Positions 1 through 8,051 of a DNA stretch of 64,000 nt are shown piece after piece (within the stretch, counting starts at the first letter, position 1; the number at the start of each line of letters is the position of its first letter). This DNA is from Alphaproteobacteria bacterium (GTDB lineage Bacteria; Myxococcota_A; UBA796; GCA-2862545). The stretch lies in the NCBI GenBank assembly GCA_020632915.1, contig JACKEP010000028.1:13557-77556 (forward strand). The letters run 5' to 3'. The notes beneath the pieces are model-generated. The model was not told the origin of the DNA. It saw only the letters and a list, made by a program, of their open reading frames with translations, and ran no database searches. A program made the position numbers and the translations under genes.

Positions 1-1
1 C

Positions 2-3000
2 CTGCTCGACGAGCTCGCCCCTCCGGCGAAGGGGACCCCGGCTGCTCCCGGGGCGCGCGCAGCGTCCGCGGTGCGCGACGTGGGCCTCGCCGACCGGGTG
101 CGCGACGAGGTGGTGGCCGCCGTGGCCGCGGCGCTCGGGCTCGACGCGGCCGCGCTCGACCCGGACCAGGGCTTCTTCGACCTCGGCTTCGACTCGATCA
201 TGGCGGTGTCGCTGTCGGAGCGGCTGGGCGCGCGGCTGGAGCTGTCGCTCGGCAGCGCCGTCGCCTTCGACCACCCCACGGTCACCCAGCTCACCCGCCA
301 CCTGCTCGATGCGCTCGGCGTGGTCCCGGAGGCGGCGCAGGTCGCGGCGCCCATCGTGGTGCGCGCACCGCTCGACGAGCCCATCGCGATCGTCGGCATG
401 GCGTGCCGGTTCCCGGGTGCTGCCGACGTGGACGCCTTCTGGGAGCTGCTCGCCGACGGTCGGTGCGCCGTCGGCCAGGCGCCGCTCGACCGGTGGCCTT
501 CGCTCGACGCGCTGTACGACCCCACCCCGGGCACGCCAGGCCGCACCTACACCAAGGCCGGCGCGTTCCTCGACGACATCGCCACGTTCGACCCCGGCTT
601 CTTCGGCATCTCGCCCCGCGAGGCGGAGGCGATGGACCCGCAGCAGCGGCTGATGCTCGAGGTGGCCTGGGAGGCCTTCGAGGACGCGGCGCTCACGCCC
701 TCCCACGTGCGGGCGTCGAGCACGGGTGTGTACGTCGGGATGGGGGCCTCCGAGTACGACGCGCGGTTCGCGCGCACGCTGGGCACGGCGCGCGACGCCT
801 ACGCCGGCACCGGCAACGACACGAGCTTCGCGGCAGGGCGCATCGCCTACCTGCTCGGCCTGCAGGGTCCGGCGCTCACGGTCAACACGGCGTGCTCGGC
901 GGCGCTGGTCGGCGTGCACCTGGCGGCGCAGGCCCTTCGCCTGGGCGAGTGCGACCTCGCCGTCGCGGGCGCCGTGAACCTGATGGTGGCGCCCGAGAGC
1001 CACGTGCGGCTCGCGGCGATCCGCGCGCTGTCGCCCACGGGCCTGTGCCGGGCGTTCGACGCCGAGGCCGATGGCTACGTGCGCGGCGAGGGCGCGGGGG
1101 CCGTGGTCCTCGAGCGCTACAGCGACGCCGTCGCCAAGGGACACCGGGTGCTCGCGATCGTGCGCGGCTCGGCCGTCAACCACGGCGGACCGAGCAGCGG
1201 CCTGACCGTGCCGAGCGGTCCGGCGCAGACCGCACTCCTGCGGCGCGCGTGGGCGGCGGCCGGCGTCACCCCCGACGACCTCGGCTACCTCGAAGCCCAC
1301 GGCACCGGCACCCGGCTCGGGGACCCGATCGAGGCGCGCGCCCTCGCCACGGCGCTCGGCGCCCGCACGCGGCCGCTGCCGGTGGGGTCGGCCAAGACCA
1401 ACGTCGGTCACCTGGAGCTCGCAGCGGGCGCGGTGGGGCTGATCAAGACGGTGCTCGCCTTGCGCCACCGTGCGGTCCCCGCCCACCTCCACCTCCACCA
1501 GCGCAACCCCGAGATCCCCGACGATCTGCCGCTCGTGTTCCCCACGCGCACGACGCCGTGGGAGGGGCCGCTCGTGGCCGGCGTGAGCAGCTTCGGCCTG
1601 TCGGGCACGAACGCCCACGTCGTGCTGGAGGCGCCGCCCGAGCCCACGCCGCGGGTCGCGCCGCCAGGGCGGGTCCAGGTCGTGCCGCTCGCCGCCCACG
1701 CCGAGGGGGCCCGCGATGCGCTCGCGCAGTCGGTGGCGCGCGTGCTCACCGACGTCCCGTTGCCCGACGTGGCCTTCACGGCGGGCGTCGGACGGTCCGA
1801 CGGGGACTTCCGCCTCGCGGCGGTGGGGGACGACCCGGCGCTCGTCCAGCGCGGCCTGCGCGGAGAGCAGCGCGCCGCCGTCTTCGCCGGGGAGGCGAGC
1901 CGCAACCCGCCGAAGGTCGGCTTCCTGTTCTCGGGGCAGGGGGCGGTCACCACCGCGGGCGAGCTGATGGCCACGTCACCGGTGTTCCGCGAGGCCATCG
2001 ACGAGCTGGACGCGGTGGTGTCGCCCGCGTGGGGCACGTCGGTCCGCGACGTCCTGCAAGCCGGTGACGGCCTGCACAGGCTCGAGTTCGCCGGCCCCGC
2101 GCTGTTCGCCTTCGAGGTCGCGATGACGCGGCTGTGGGCGTCGTGGGGGGTGCGCCCCTCGATGGTGCTCGGGCATGGCATCGGCGAGGTCGTGGCCGCG
2201 CACGTCGCCGGGGTCTGGTCGCTGGAGGACGCGGCGCGCTTCGTCGTCGAGCGGGCGGCAGCGATCGCTGCGACGCCGCCGGGGGCGATGGCGGCGCTGC
2301 GGGCGCCCGAGGCGCAGGTGCAGGCTGCCCTGGAGGGCCTGACCGGCGTGGCCATCGCGGCCGTGAACGGTCCGGACGCCGTGGTGGTCGCCGGCACCGA
2401 GGACGGCGTGGTCGCCGTGATGGAGGCGCTGCCCGGCGTGGTGGCGATGCCCTTGGTCGCCGACCGTGCCTACCACTCCCCGCTGATGGACGGCGCCGTC
2501 GACGCGATCGCGGCGGCGGCCGCCCGCACCACGCTGAACGCGCCCGCGGTGCCGCTGGTCGTGGGCCGCCTGGGGCGGGTCGAGCCCGGCGCGCTCACCA
2601 CGGCGCAGGGGTGGGGCGAGCAGGCTCGCGAGCCCGTGCGCTTCGGCCAGGGCATGGCCGCGTTGGTCGACGCGGGCGTCCAGGTGTTCGTCGAGGTCGG
2701 GCCGCACCCGGTGCTCCTCGGCATGGCGCGTCGCGCGGTCGATCCCCGCGGGCGCACCTTCCTGCCGAGCCATCGCCGGGATCGCGGCTGGGCCACGCTG
2801 GCCGAGTCCGCAGCGCAGGCGTGGGTGCGCGGGGTACCCGTCGACTGGGAGGCGTTCGCCGCCGGCACGCACGCGCGCCGGGTGAGCCTGCCGATGACGC
2901 CCTACACGCGCGTGCGGTGCTGGGTGGACGAGGAGGCGCTCGCGCCGGTCCCCGCCGCCCCCGCGGCATCCGCTGTCGCCACGGTCCCGGCGGCGGCAGC

Positions 3001-3238
3001 CCCGCCGGTCGACGTCCCGGCATTCGTCGCCTCGGTGGTGTCGGAGCTGCTCGGGGTGCCGGTCGCCGACCTCGACACCCGGCGGCCGCTGGCGTGGCAG
3101 GGCTTCGACTCGATCATGGCCACCGATCTCAAGCGCCGCCTCGACACCGCGTTCGGCGTGAGCCTTCCCGAGTCGTTCGTGCTGTCGGGCCCCAGCGTCG
3201 ACGAGGTGGCCGCCCGCATCGCCGAGCTCAGGGGCTGA
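2..3238 (+). CDS. Modular type I polyketide synthase, 3' part (ACP-KS-AT0-ACP)
   Basis: The reading frame is already open at the window edge, so this is the C-terminal part of a larger synthase. Numbering from the first internal GTG (base 71), the order is: an ACP with phosphopantetheine Ser42 (LGFDSIMA); a ketosynthase from about 103 with Cys275 (NTACSA), His410 (EAHGTGT) and His447 (NVGHL); an acyltransferase-like domain from about 616; and a C-terminal ACP with Ser1014 (GFDSIMA). The AT active-site motif reads GHGIGE, so the nucleophilic Ser is Gly703. The usual GQGxQ entry motif is also altered to GQGAV. This AT is therefore probably inactive and loading may come in trans. There is no ketoreductase, dehydratase or thioesterase after it. 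The 3' end overlaps the convergent lipoprotein gene by 11 bases. The family call is secure; the product is unknown. Confidence 0.93.
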   Translation: MLDELAPPAKGTPAAPGARAASAVRDVGLADRVRDEVVAAVAAALGLDAAALDPDQGFFDLGFDSIMAVSLSERLGARLELSLGSAVAFDHPTVTQLTRHLLDALGVVPEAAQVAAPIVVRAPLDEPIAIVGMACRFPGAADVDAFWELLADGRCAVGQAPLDRWPSLDALYDPTPGTPGRTYTKAGAFLDDIATFDPGFFGISPREAEAMDPQQRLMLEVAWEAFEDAALTPSHVRASSTGVYVGMGASEYDARFARTLGTARDAYAGTGNDTSFAAGRIAYLLGLQGPALTVNTACSAALVGVHLAAQALRLGECDLAVAGAVNLMVAPESHVRLAAIRALSPTGLCRAFDAEADGYVRGEGAGAVVLERYSDAVAKGHRVLAIVRGSAVNHGGPSSGLTVPSGPAQTALLRRAWAAAGVTPDDLGYLEAHGTGTRLGDPIEARALATALGARTRPLPVGSAKTNVGHLELAAGAVGLIKTVLALRHRAVPAHLHLHQRNPEIPDDLPLVFPTRTTPWEGPLVAGVSSFGLSGTNAHVVLEAPPEPTPRVAPPGRVQVVPLAAHAEGARDALAQSVARVLTDVPLPDVAFTAGVGRSDGDFRLAAVGDDPALVQRGLRGEQRAAVFAGEASRNPPKVGFLFSGQGAVTTAGELMATSPVFREAIDELDAVVSPAWGTSVRDVLQAGDGLHRLEFAGPALFAFEVAMTRLWASWGVRPSMVLGHGIGEVVAAHVAGVWSLEDAARFVVERAAAIAATPPGAMAALRAPEAQVQAALEGLTGVAIAAVNGPDAVVVAGTEDGVVAVMEALPGVVAMPLVADRAYHSPLMDGAVDAIAAAAARTTLNAPAVPLVVGRLGRVEPGALTTAQGWGEQAREPVRFGQGMAALVDAGVQVFVEVGPHPVLLGMARRAVDPRGRTFLPSHRRDRGWATLAESAAQAWVRGVPVDWEAFAAGTHARRVSLPMTPYTRVRCWVDEEALAPVPAAPAASAVATVPAAAAPPVDVPAFVASVVSELLGVPVADLDTRRPLAWQGFDSIMATDLKRRLDTAFGVSLPESFVLSGPSVDEVAARIAELRG

Positions 3239-4565
3239 CGGGACAGTCGGCCTGCACGGTGGTGTAGGTCAGCAGCAGGAACTCGGTGGGCACGTCGGGG
3301 GCGTCGTACAGCCCCCAGTAGACCCGGCCGACGAACCGGCCCCACGGGTCGAGCTGCTGCACGACGAGGTCGACGATCGCGACCTCACCGCTCCACGCGC
3401 TGTGGCGGACGCTCGCGAGGGTGGCGCCGTTGGGCGCCTCGTGGATGACGGTGACGTAGGACGGGTCGGTGGATCGCGGGAACACCTCGCCCCAGGCGAT
3501 GCCGTCGGGGAGGGTGTAGCTGTCGTGGTGGACGTACTGGACCTCCACCTGGTCGTCCCAGTGACCGAGGTCGTCGAGCGTGGCGTCCTCCCGGGCCAGC
3601 AGCGTGCCGTCCGCGTCGCGCTCCCACGTGGTGCGGCTGCCCCCGTCGAGCGAGCCGCACGGTCCCACGGCGTAGCGGCGCTCGTAGGTCGCGAGGTTGT
3701 CGAGGTCGTCGTAGGTCCAGCGATCGTGGCTGCACGCGACGAGGCCGCTGGCCGAGGTGCCGCCGCGGCGACGCTCCCAGCGCTCCACGGTGCGCCCGTC
3801 CACGTAGCGCCAGGTGAGCTGGGACAGGGGGGGCTCGACCACCACCACCTCGCCGGGCACCTCCGCGGTCCACGCCAGCTCTTCCTGGATCGTGAGCCGA
3901 CCGTCGGCGTCGTACGTGCGCCGGGTGATGCCGGTGGGAACGTCGGTGCCTGCGTACTCGAACGTGGTCTCGGCGCGGCCGCCGCCGTCGAGGGTCACCG
4001 TCTCGTAGCGCCAGGAGGTGACCTCGTCGGTGCGGCCGTCGAGGTCGCGATCGATGCGGATCGCGGCGAGGCGACCGTCGTCGTACTCGTAGCGCTGGAC
4101 CTCGGTGTCCTGCCGGTCGTCCTCGTAGCCGTCGAACAGCACCACCCGGTCGGTGCGACCGCTGTCGTCGTAGAAGGTCTCGGTGCCCGTGGGCGTGCCC
4201 GTGGCGGTGGACCCGGCCACCCGGCTGACGAGGCGGCCATCGTCGTAGTGGAGCGCATCGAAGGTGGTGGGCGGCGCGTCGAGCGGAGCCGCGTTCCACG
4301 ATCGGCGTGCGATGAGGCGCTGGGCGTCGTCGTAGACGATCTCGGAGCGGGCGCCCGGCTCGTCCTCCGAGGTGTCGCCGGGGTGGGGCAGGTCGTTGCG
4401 TCGCCACTCCTGCTGCACGATGCTGCAGCCGGCCCAGGGCGCGTCCGGGTCGGCCGGAGCGGGCAGCACGGGGACATCGGGCACATCGGCGAACGGCAGG
4501 TGGACGGCCTGCTCGACCGGGCCGCACGCCGCCATCGCCATCGGCACCCACGCCCAGGTCCGCAC
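3228..4565 (-). CDS. YD/RHS-like repeat lipoprotein
   Basis: A 445-residue exported lipoprotein of unknown function. I chose the GTG at 4565 because AGGAGG lies 5 bases upstream and a short signal with lipobox AMAAC begins there; a longer in-frame ORF exists but lacks such a site. The body carries repeated YDDxGRL-type units (for example HYDDGRL, YEYDDGRL, TYDADGRL, TYDDLDNL), each followed by beta-strand-like text. This resembles the YD repeats of RHS/wall-associated proteins, but the protein is much shorter than an RHS toxin and has no visible C-terminal toxin or cleavage motif (no DPxGL core). It converges on and overlaps the polyketide synthase end. The lipoprotein nature is well supported; the YD relation is by motif only. 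Confidence 0.75.
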   Translation of the reverse strand: MRTWAWVPMAMAACGPVEQAVHLPFADVPDVPVLPAPADPDAPWAGCSIVQQEWRRNDLPHPGDTSEDEPGARSEIVYDDAQRLIARRSWNAAPLDAPPTTFDALHYDDGRLVSRVAGSTATGTPTGTETFYDDSGRTDRVVLFDGYEDDRQDTEVQRYEYDDGRLAAIRIDRDLDGRTDEVTSWRYETVTLDGGGRAETTFEYAGTDVPTGITRRTYDADGRLTIQEELAWTAEVPGEVVVVEPPLSQLTWRYVDGRTVERWERRRGGTSASGLVACSHDRWTYDDLDNLATYERRYAVGPCGSLDGGSRTTWERDADGTLLAREDATLDDLGHWDDQVEVQYVHHDSYTLPDGIAWGEVFPRSTDPSYVTVIHEAPNGATLASVRHSAWSGEVAIVDLVVQQLDPWGRFVGRVYWGLYDAPDVPTEFLLLTYTTVQADCPVSP

Positions 4566-4740
4566 CGGTCCTCCTCTCGCGTCCGTCTGCACCATAGCGC
4601 CACGAATCCGCGTCACGTGCCTGCGCTTGCCACGTTCCGCCAGCGGACGTCCCAACTGCGCCGAGGGTGATCCCCGCTACCGCGCGACGCCTCCGCAACG
4701 CGAAGGCGTCATCGGTGTGGCAGGATTCACCTTCTCTGGA

Positions 4741-4769
4741 TTGCCCGGGATCAACGGCACGGCTACCCT
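4741..4769 (+). promoter_or_regulatory. Candidate sigma70-type promoter for the downstream lipoprotein
   Basis: TTGCCC and TACCCT are separated by 17 bases and lie about 45 bases before the ATG at 4812. The match is 4/6 to the -35 and 3/6 to the -10 consensus. It lies in the 246-base gap between divergent lipoprotein genes, which otherwise shows nothing I recognise. It is a pattern match only, and chance matches are common. Confidence 0.3.
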
Positions 4770-4811
4770 ACGCCGACCTCAGGGCCACCCCCTTCTCGTG
4801 ATGGAGAGACG

Positions 4812-5711
4812 ATGAACGTGACGAACGCCGCGCGGCTGCAGATGCCGCTCCTGGTCTGTGCCCTCGCGCTCGGCGCGTGCAGCAGCAAGGACAAGGCCTC
4901 CACCGACGACACCGACACGACGGTGGACACCTTCAACACCGGCAACTCCGGCCCCGACTTCTTCGAGGCCCAGTCGTTCCGCTACACCATCCAGATGGGC
5001 GTCGACGCCAACGGCAAGGTCACCACCTTCAGCGACGATCAGAACGACTACCAGTCCGGCGTGTTCGTCACGCTGACCGACCGTCGCTCCGACGAGTGCC
5101 AGCTCGGCTTCCTGCTGCCCACGGGCTCGTCCTTCCAGGTGATCGGCGGCGCGGTCGACACCGACACCGACACCGACACCGACACGGACACCGATGTCGC
5201 CGAGACCGACTCCGACACCACGCCCGAGGAGGTCGATCAGGATCTGCTCGACTGGCTGTCCGAGCGCGATCAGATCGTCGGCTTCCGCCTGAAGAACGGC
5301 GAGTTCGACCGCGTCGACGCCGACTGCGATCTCGACCCGGCCCAGTTCGGCGACGATCCGCACGAGTTCTTCATGGTCGGCGCCAACGGCGACTCCCTGC
5401 TCGTCGGCGTCGGCGACACGCTCACCGAGGACTGGCAGGCCAACCTCGAGGGCCAGAGCGGCCTCGACCCCGACATCGACTTCTGGACGTCGGGCCGTCT
5501 GCGCGTCCCCTTCGAGCTCATCGTCACCGATCCCGACACGGGTGCGCAGACGTCCACCGACGTCACCGACACCGTCGGCTACACCTACCAGGCCGATGCC
5601 GACATGAAGATCGTCGAGGACTCCTACGTGGCCGCCGACGACATCGACGAGACCACGAAGGCCGCCAAGGGCGTCTACCTCCAGTTCAGCGGCGGCATCG
5701 GCCTGCAGTAG
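4812..5711 (+). CDS. Lipoprotein with Asp-Thr repeat linker
   Basis: This 299-residue protein has a clear lipoprotein signal with lipobox LGAC, followed by a Thr/Asp-rich segment. A GGAGAG site precedes the ATG. Near residue 115 there is a pure Asp-Thr run of about 13 residues, encoded by a six-unit GACACC repeat. The remainder is acidic and predicted beta-rich, with no motif I recognise. A strong hairpin with a T-rich tail follows the stop. The Asp-Thr linker recurs in other lipoproteins of this window, suggesting a shared export or surface-display feature rather than a shared function. The role is unknown. Confidence 0.85.
   Translation: MNVTNAARLQMPLLVCALALGACSSKDKASTDDTDTTVDTFNTGNSGPDFFEAQSFRYTIQMGVDANGKVTTFSDDQNDYQSGVFVTLTDRRSDECQLGFLLPTGSSFQVIGGAVDTDTDTDTDTDTDVAETDSDTTPEEVDQDLLDWLSERDQIVGFRLKNGEFDRVDADCDLDPAQFGDDPHEFFMVGANGDSLLVGVGDTLTEDWQANLEGQSGLDPDIDFWTSGRLRVPFELIVTDPDTGAQTSTDVTDTVGYTYQADADMKIVEDSYVAADDIDETTKAAKGVYLQFSGGIGLQ
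5157..5192 (+). repeat. GACACC hexamer repeat (Asp-Thr coding)
   Basis: Six tandem GACACC/GACACG units inside the lipoprotein gene encode alternating Asp and Thr. Hexamer repeats can change copy number by slippage without shifting frame, so linker length may vary between strains. Confidence 0.85.
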
Positions 5712-5762
5712 CCAGCCGCCCCTCGGCGCGGCCCCATCGCGGGCCGCTCCGACGCCCCCTCC

Positions 5763-5806
5763 GAGGCACGCCGTCCCCGCGACGCGCGTGCCTCGCTGCT
5801 TTCTCT
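5763..5806 (+). terminator. Rho-independent-like terminator
   Basis: A perfect 9-bp stem (GAGGCACGC / GCGTGCCTC) with a 14-base loop is followed by a T-rich tract (GCTGCTTTCTCT). A second 7-bp stem (GCGGCCC / GGGCCGC) lies just upstream at 5728-5747. The position after the lipoprotein stop and at the end of the convergent membrane-protein gene fits transcription termination, best oriented for the plus-strand gene. Confidence 0.6.
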
Positions 5807-6152
5807 ACGCCTCGATGCCCATCCACCGCAGCACGGGCAGCATCCCCGCATACGCCACCGCCGTGAGCCCCACCGACACCGCGAGGCTCGGCCAGTACCC
5901 CACCCCCTGCCGCAACAACACGGGCAGCGCCACGAACAGCACCAGCGACGGCAACACCAGCCAGAACACCGACGTCGACAGCCGCGCCACCGCCTCGACG
6001 TCCCCGGTGTCGACATACAGCCAGCTCATCGCCAGCACCGACACCAACGGCACCGAAGCCAACAAGGCCCCCAGCACCGCACTCCGCTTCGCGGCCTCCG
6101 CAATCGCCACGATCAACACCGCGCTGACCACCACCTTCACGACCACCTGCAC
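5805..6152 (-). CDS. DUF3147 family membrane protein
   Basis: A 115-residue inner-membrane protein with about four hydrophobic helices. Features match the DUF3147 family as I know it: an early helix ending EAAKRS, then LGALLASVPLVS, a MSWLYVDTGD turn, and LPSLVLF. The GTG at 6152 was chosen because GGGAGG lies about 5 bases before it; longer in-frame extensions into the G+C-rich leader are not convincing. Family length is about 110-120 residues, which agrees. The function of the family is not established. The gene stands alone between a lipoprotein and a sulfatase-like gene. Confidence 0.8.
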   Translation of the reverse strand: MQVVVKVVVSAVLIVAIAEAAKRSAVLGALLASVPLVSVLAMSWLYVDTGDVEAVARLSTSVFWLVLPSLVLFVALPVLLRQGVGYWPSLAVSVGLTAVAYAGMLPVLRWMGIEA

Positions 6153-6324
6153 GCCCACCTCCCACCGGCCCCTAACCGAGCCCTCTCCCCCGAAGCCCCA
6201 GCCCACGCCACCCTGCGGGTCGCCCCCCAAGGCGTGTGTGGACGCCGCCCACCCCGCGGGTCGCCCCCCAGGCGCCGCCGCGCGGCGAGGTTCCCCGCAC
6301 CGTCCCGCGGGCGGGGGTGACCGA

Positions 6325-6361
6325 GACCACCGAGCCGCGGGTTCACCCGCGGACGGTGGTC
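6325..6361. repeat. Long hairpin in a 322-base non-coding gap
   Basis: The gap 6153-6474 has no gene I can support. It holds an interrupted inverted repeat: 8 bp (GACCACCG / CGGTGGTC) stacked on 7 bp (CCGCGGG / CCCGCGG) around a TTCA loop, 15 paired bases in all. No T-run follows in either direction. The same gap has two copies of a 15-base direct repeat at 6215-6229 and 6256-6270 (GCGGGTCGCCCCCCA). It could be a transcript-end structure between two minus-strand genes or a remnant of a palindromic element. Confidence 0.5.
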
Positions 6362-6474
6362 GAAGGGCAGGACCCGCGCCCCACCCCCCGCCGGTGCGGC
6401 GAACCCCGCCGCTCGGCGCCCGCCGCCCCCAAGACCCGCCTCCCTCCCCCCGAAGGCGTCCCCATCCAAGCCGC

Positions 6475-7986
6475 CTACTGGACGTAGCCCACAGCCTGCA
6501 TCAGCTTCATGACCTCCGGGTCCGGCCCGCGCTCCAGCGCGTCCTGCAGGCTCTTCTCGTGCGCCGCCAGCCGCTCCGCGAACGTGTCGATCCCCGGGTG
6601 GGTCACCGGGAACGCCAGCGGGTGCTCCTCCATCGGGTCGGCCGACAGGTCGAACCGCATCCGCTTGCCGTCGAGGTACATGAGCTTGTCCTCGTTGCTC
6701 TGCCACACCGCCACCGACTCCCAGCTCGGCTTGAAGTCGTCGGGGTTCTCGGCCGACGCCGACTCCACGAGCAGGGCCGGCTCGGGCAGCTTGCCGTCGT
6801 GCAGCAGCGTCCACGCCGTCGTGCCCGACATCGGGGACGGCAGCGTCATCGGCGACTTGTCCATGTTGTCGAAGTACAGGAACGGGATGCGGGTGACGGT
6901 CTGCCACACCGCCGAGCCGTGGCGCAGGAGCTGGTGCTCCCCCAGGTGCTCGCCGTGGTCGCTCGTGATCACCATGCGGTGGGGACGGGCGATCCACCCC
7001 GTGGCGGTGAGCCCGCGGATCAGCACGCCGAGGTTGGCGTCGGACGTGTAGACGGCGTGGTCGTAGGCGTCCTTGATGCGCGCCAGGTAGGGGCCCTGCT
7101 TGGGCTCGGGCATCTGACCCGTGACGAACTGGTAGTACGGGCTCTTCGGGTCGGCGGTGTGGGGGTTGAGCGACAGCCGCTCGGCGGGCTCCACCCAGTC
7201 GAGGCCCTCGGGGATGTCCGGGTAGGGGTCGTGGGCGTCGATCAGGTTGATGAACGCGAACAGGGGCTTGTCGGGGTCGAGCCGCTCGAGCTCGGCCTTG
7301 AGCATCCGCCCGAACTCCTCGCGCAGCGGGCCACGCAGGCCCTCGGCGACCACCACCCGGTCGAACCCCTGCCAGAACCCGCCCTCGGCGTTGCCGAACA
7401 CGGGGTTCGCCGACAGCAGCAGGGTCTGGTAGCCGCGGGCGGCGTAGGTCTCGGCGAGGGTCTCGAACCGGTCGTCGAGCGGGGTGCCCAGGGTGTGCAC
7501 GCCGTGCTCGGCGGTGGGGCGACCCGTCAGGTAGGAGGCGTGGGCCGGCAGCGTCCACGTGGCGGGGGAGTAGGTGTCGCACGACACCGCGCGGGCCAGC
7601 TTCGCGAACCGGACGAGGTTGGGCGTGTTGGGCCGCTCGTAGCCGCACAGCTGCGTGTGGTCGGCCCGCACCGTGTCCATGACCACGAGGGCGACGAACG
7701 CGGGCTCGCCCTCGGGCAGCGCGTCGAGTGCGACGGTCGCGTGCGCCTCGGGGTTGGTCCACGCCACCACACCCGGCCCCTTGCGGTGACCGCCGCGCGC
7801 CTTGCTGCCGCCCTCGTCGTCGTCGCCGGCGTCGGTGTCGTCGCCGACGGCGTCGTCCTCGGACTCGGCCGTGGCGGTGGCCGGCGGCGGAGCCTTCGCG
7901 GCGCGCTTGCCCGCGGCGGGCTCCTTGCCGCTGCAGGCGAGCAGCGTGGCGATCAGCACGGTGAGCGGGAGCAGGCGAGGGAGCAC
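6475..7986 (-). CDS. Sulfatase-like alkaline-phosphatase-superfamily lipoprotein
   Basis: This 503-residue protein starts at the GTG at 7986 (CGGAGG 6 bases upstream) with a signal ending in lipobox LLAC, then a Lys/Ala and Asp-rich linker. The sulfatase fold follows: a metal-binding MDTVRADH near 100, the nucleophile region TWTLPAHAS near 147, and TSDHGEHLGEH further on. Formylglycine sulfatases have C/S-x-P-x-R at the nucleophile site; here the aligned residue is Thr (T-L-P-A-H). Catalysis through formylglycine is therefore unlikely, and the protein may be a Thr-dependent phospho- or sulfo-transferase/hydrolase. The substrate is unknown. Longer upstream ORF text overlaps the photolyase and is not coding. 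Confidence 0.85.
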   Translation of the reverse strand: MLPRLLPLTVLIATLLACSGKEPAAGKRAAKAPPPATATAESEDDAVGDDTDAGDDDEGGSKARGGHRKGPGVVAWTNPEAHATVALDALPEGEPAFVALVVMDTVRADHTQLCGYERPNTPNLVRFAKLARAVSCDTYSPATWTLPAHASYLTGRPTAEHGVHTLGTPLDDRFETLAETYAARGYQTLLLSANPVFGNAEGGFWQGFDRVVVAEGLRGPLREEFGRMLKAELERLDPDKPLFAFINLIDAHDPYPDIPEGLDWVEPAERLSLNPHTADPKSPYYQFVTGQMPEPKQGPYLARIKDAYDHAVYTSDANLGVLIRGLTATGWIARPHRMVITSDHGEHLGEHQLLRHGSAVWQTVTRIPFLYFDNMDKSPMTLPSPMSGTTAWTLLHDGKLPEPALLVESASAENPDDFKPSWESVAVWQSNEDKLMYLDGKRMRFDLSADPMEEHPLAFPVTHPGIDTFAERLAAHEKSLQDALERGPDPEVMKLMQAVGYVQ

Positions 7987-8051
7987 GACGGCCTCCGGTG
8001 CGACCCGCGGCGTGTAACCGATGGCGTCCGCGATCGGGCCACCGGTGCGGC

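Noticed and set aside
403..2067. Long alternate frame inside the polyketide synthase
   Set aside because: Arg-rich and motif-free, while the other frame carries clear KS and AT motifs.
5157..5192. Possible CRISPR or origin iterons
   Set aside because: The units are pure hexamers in frame with a coding sequence; there are no spacers.
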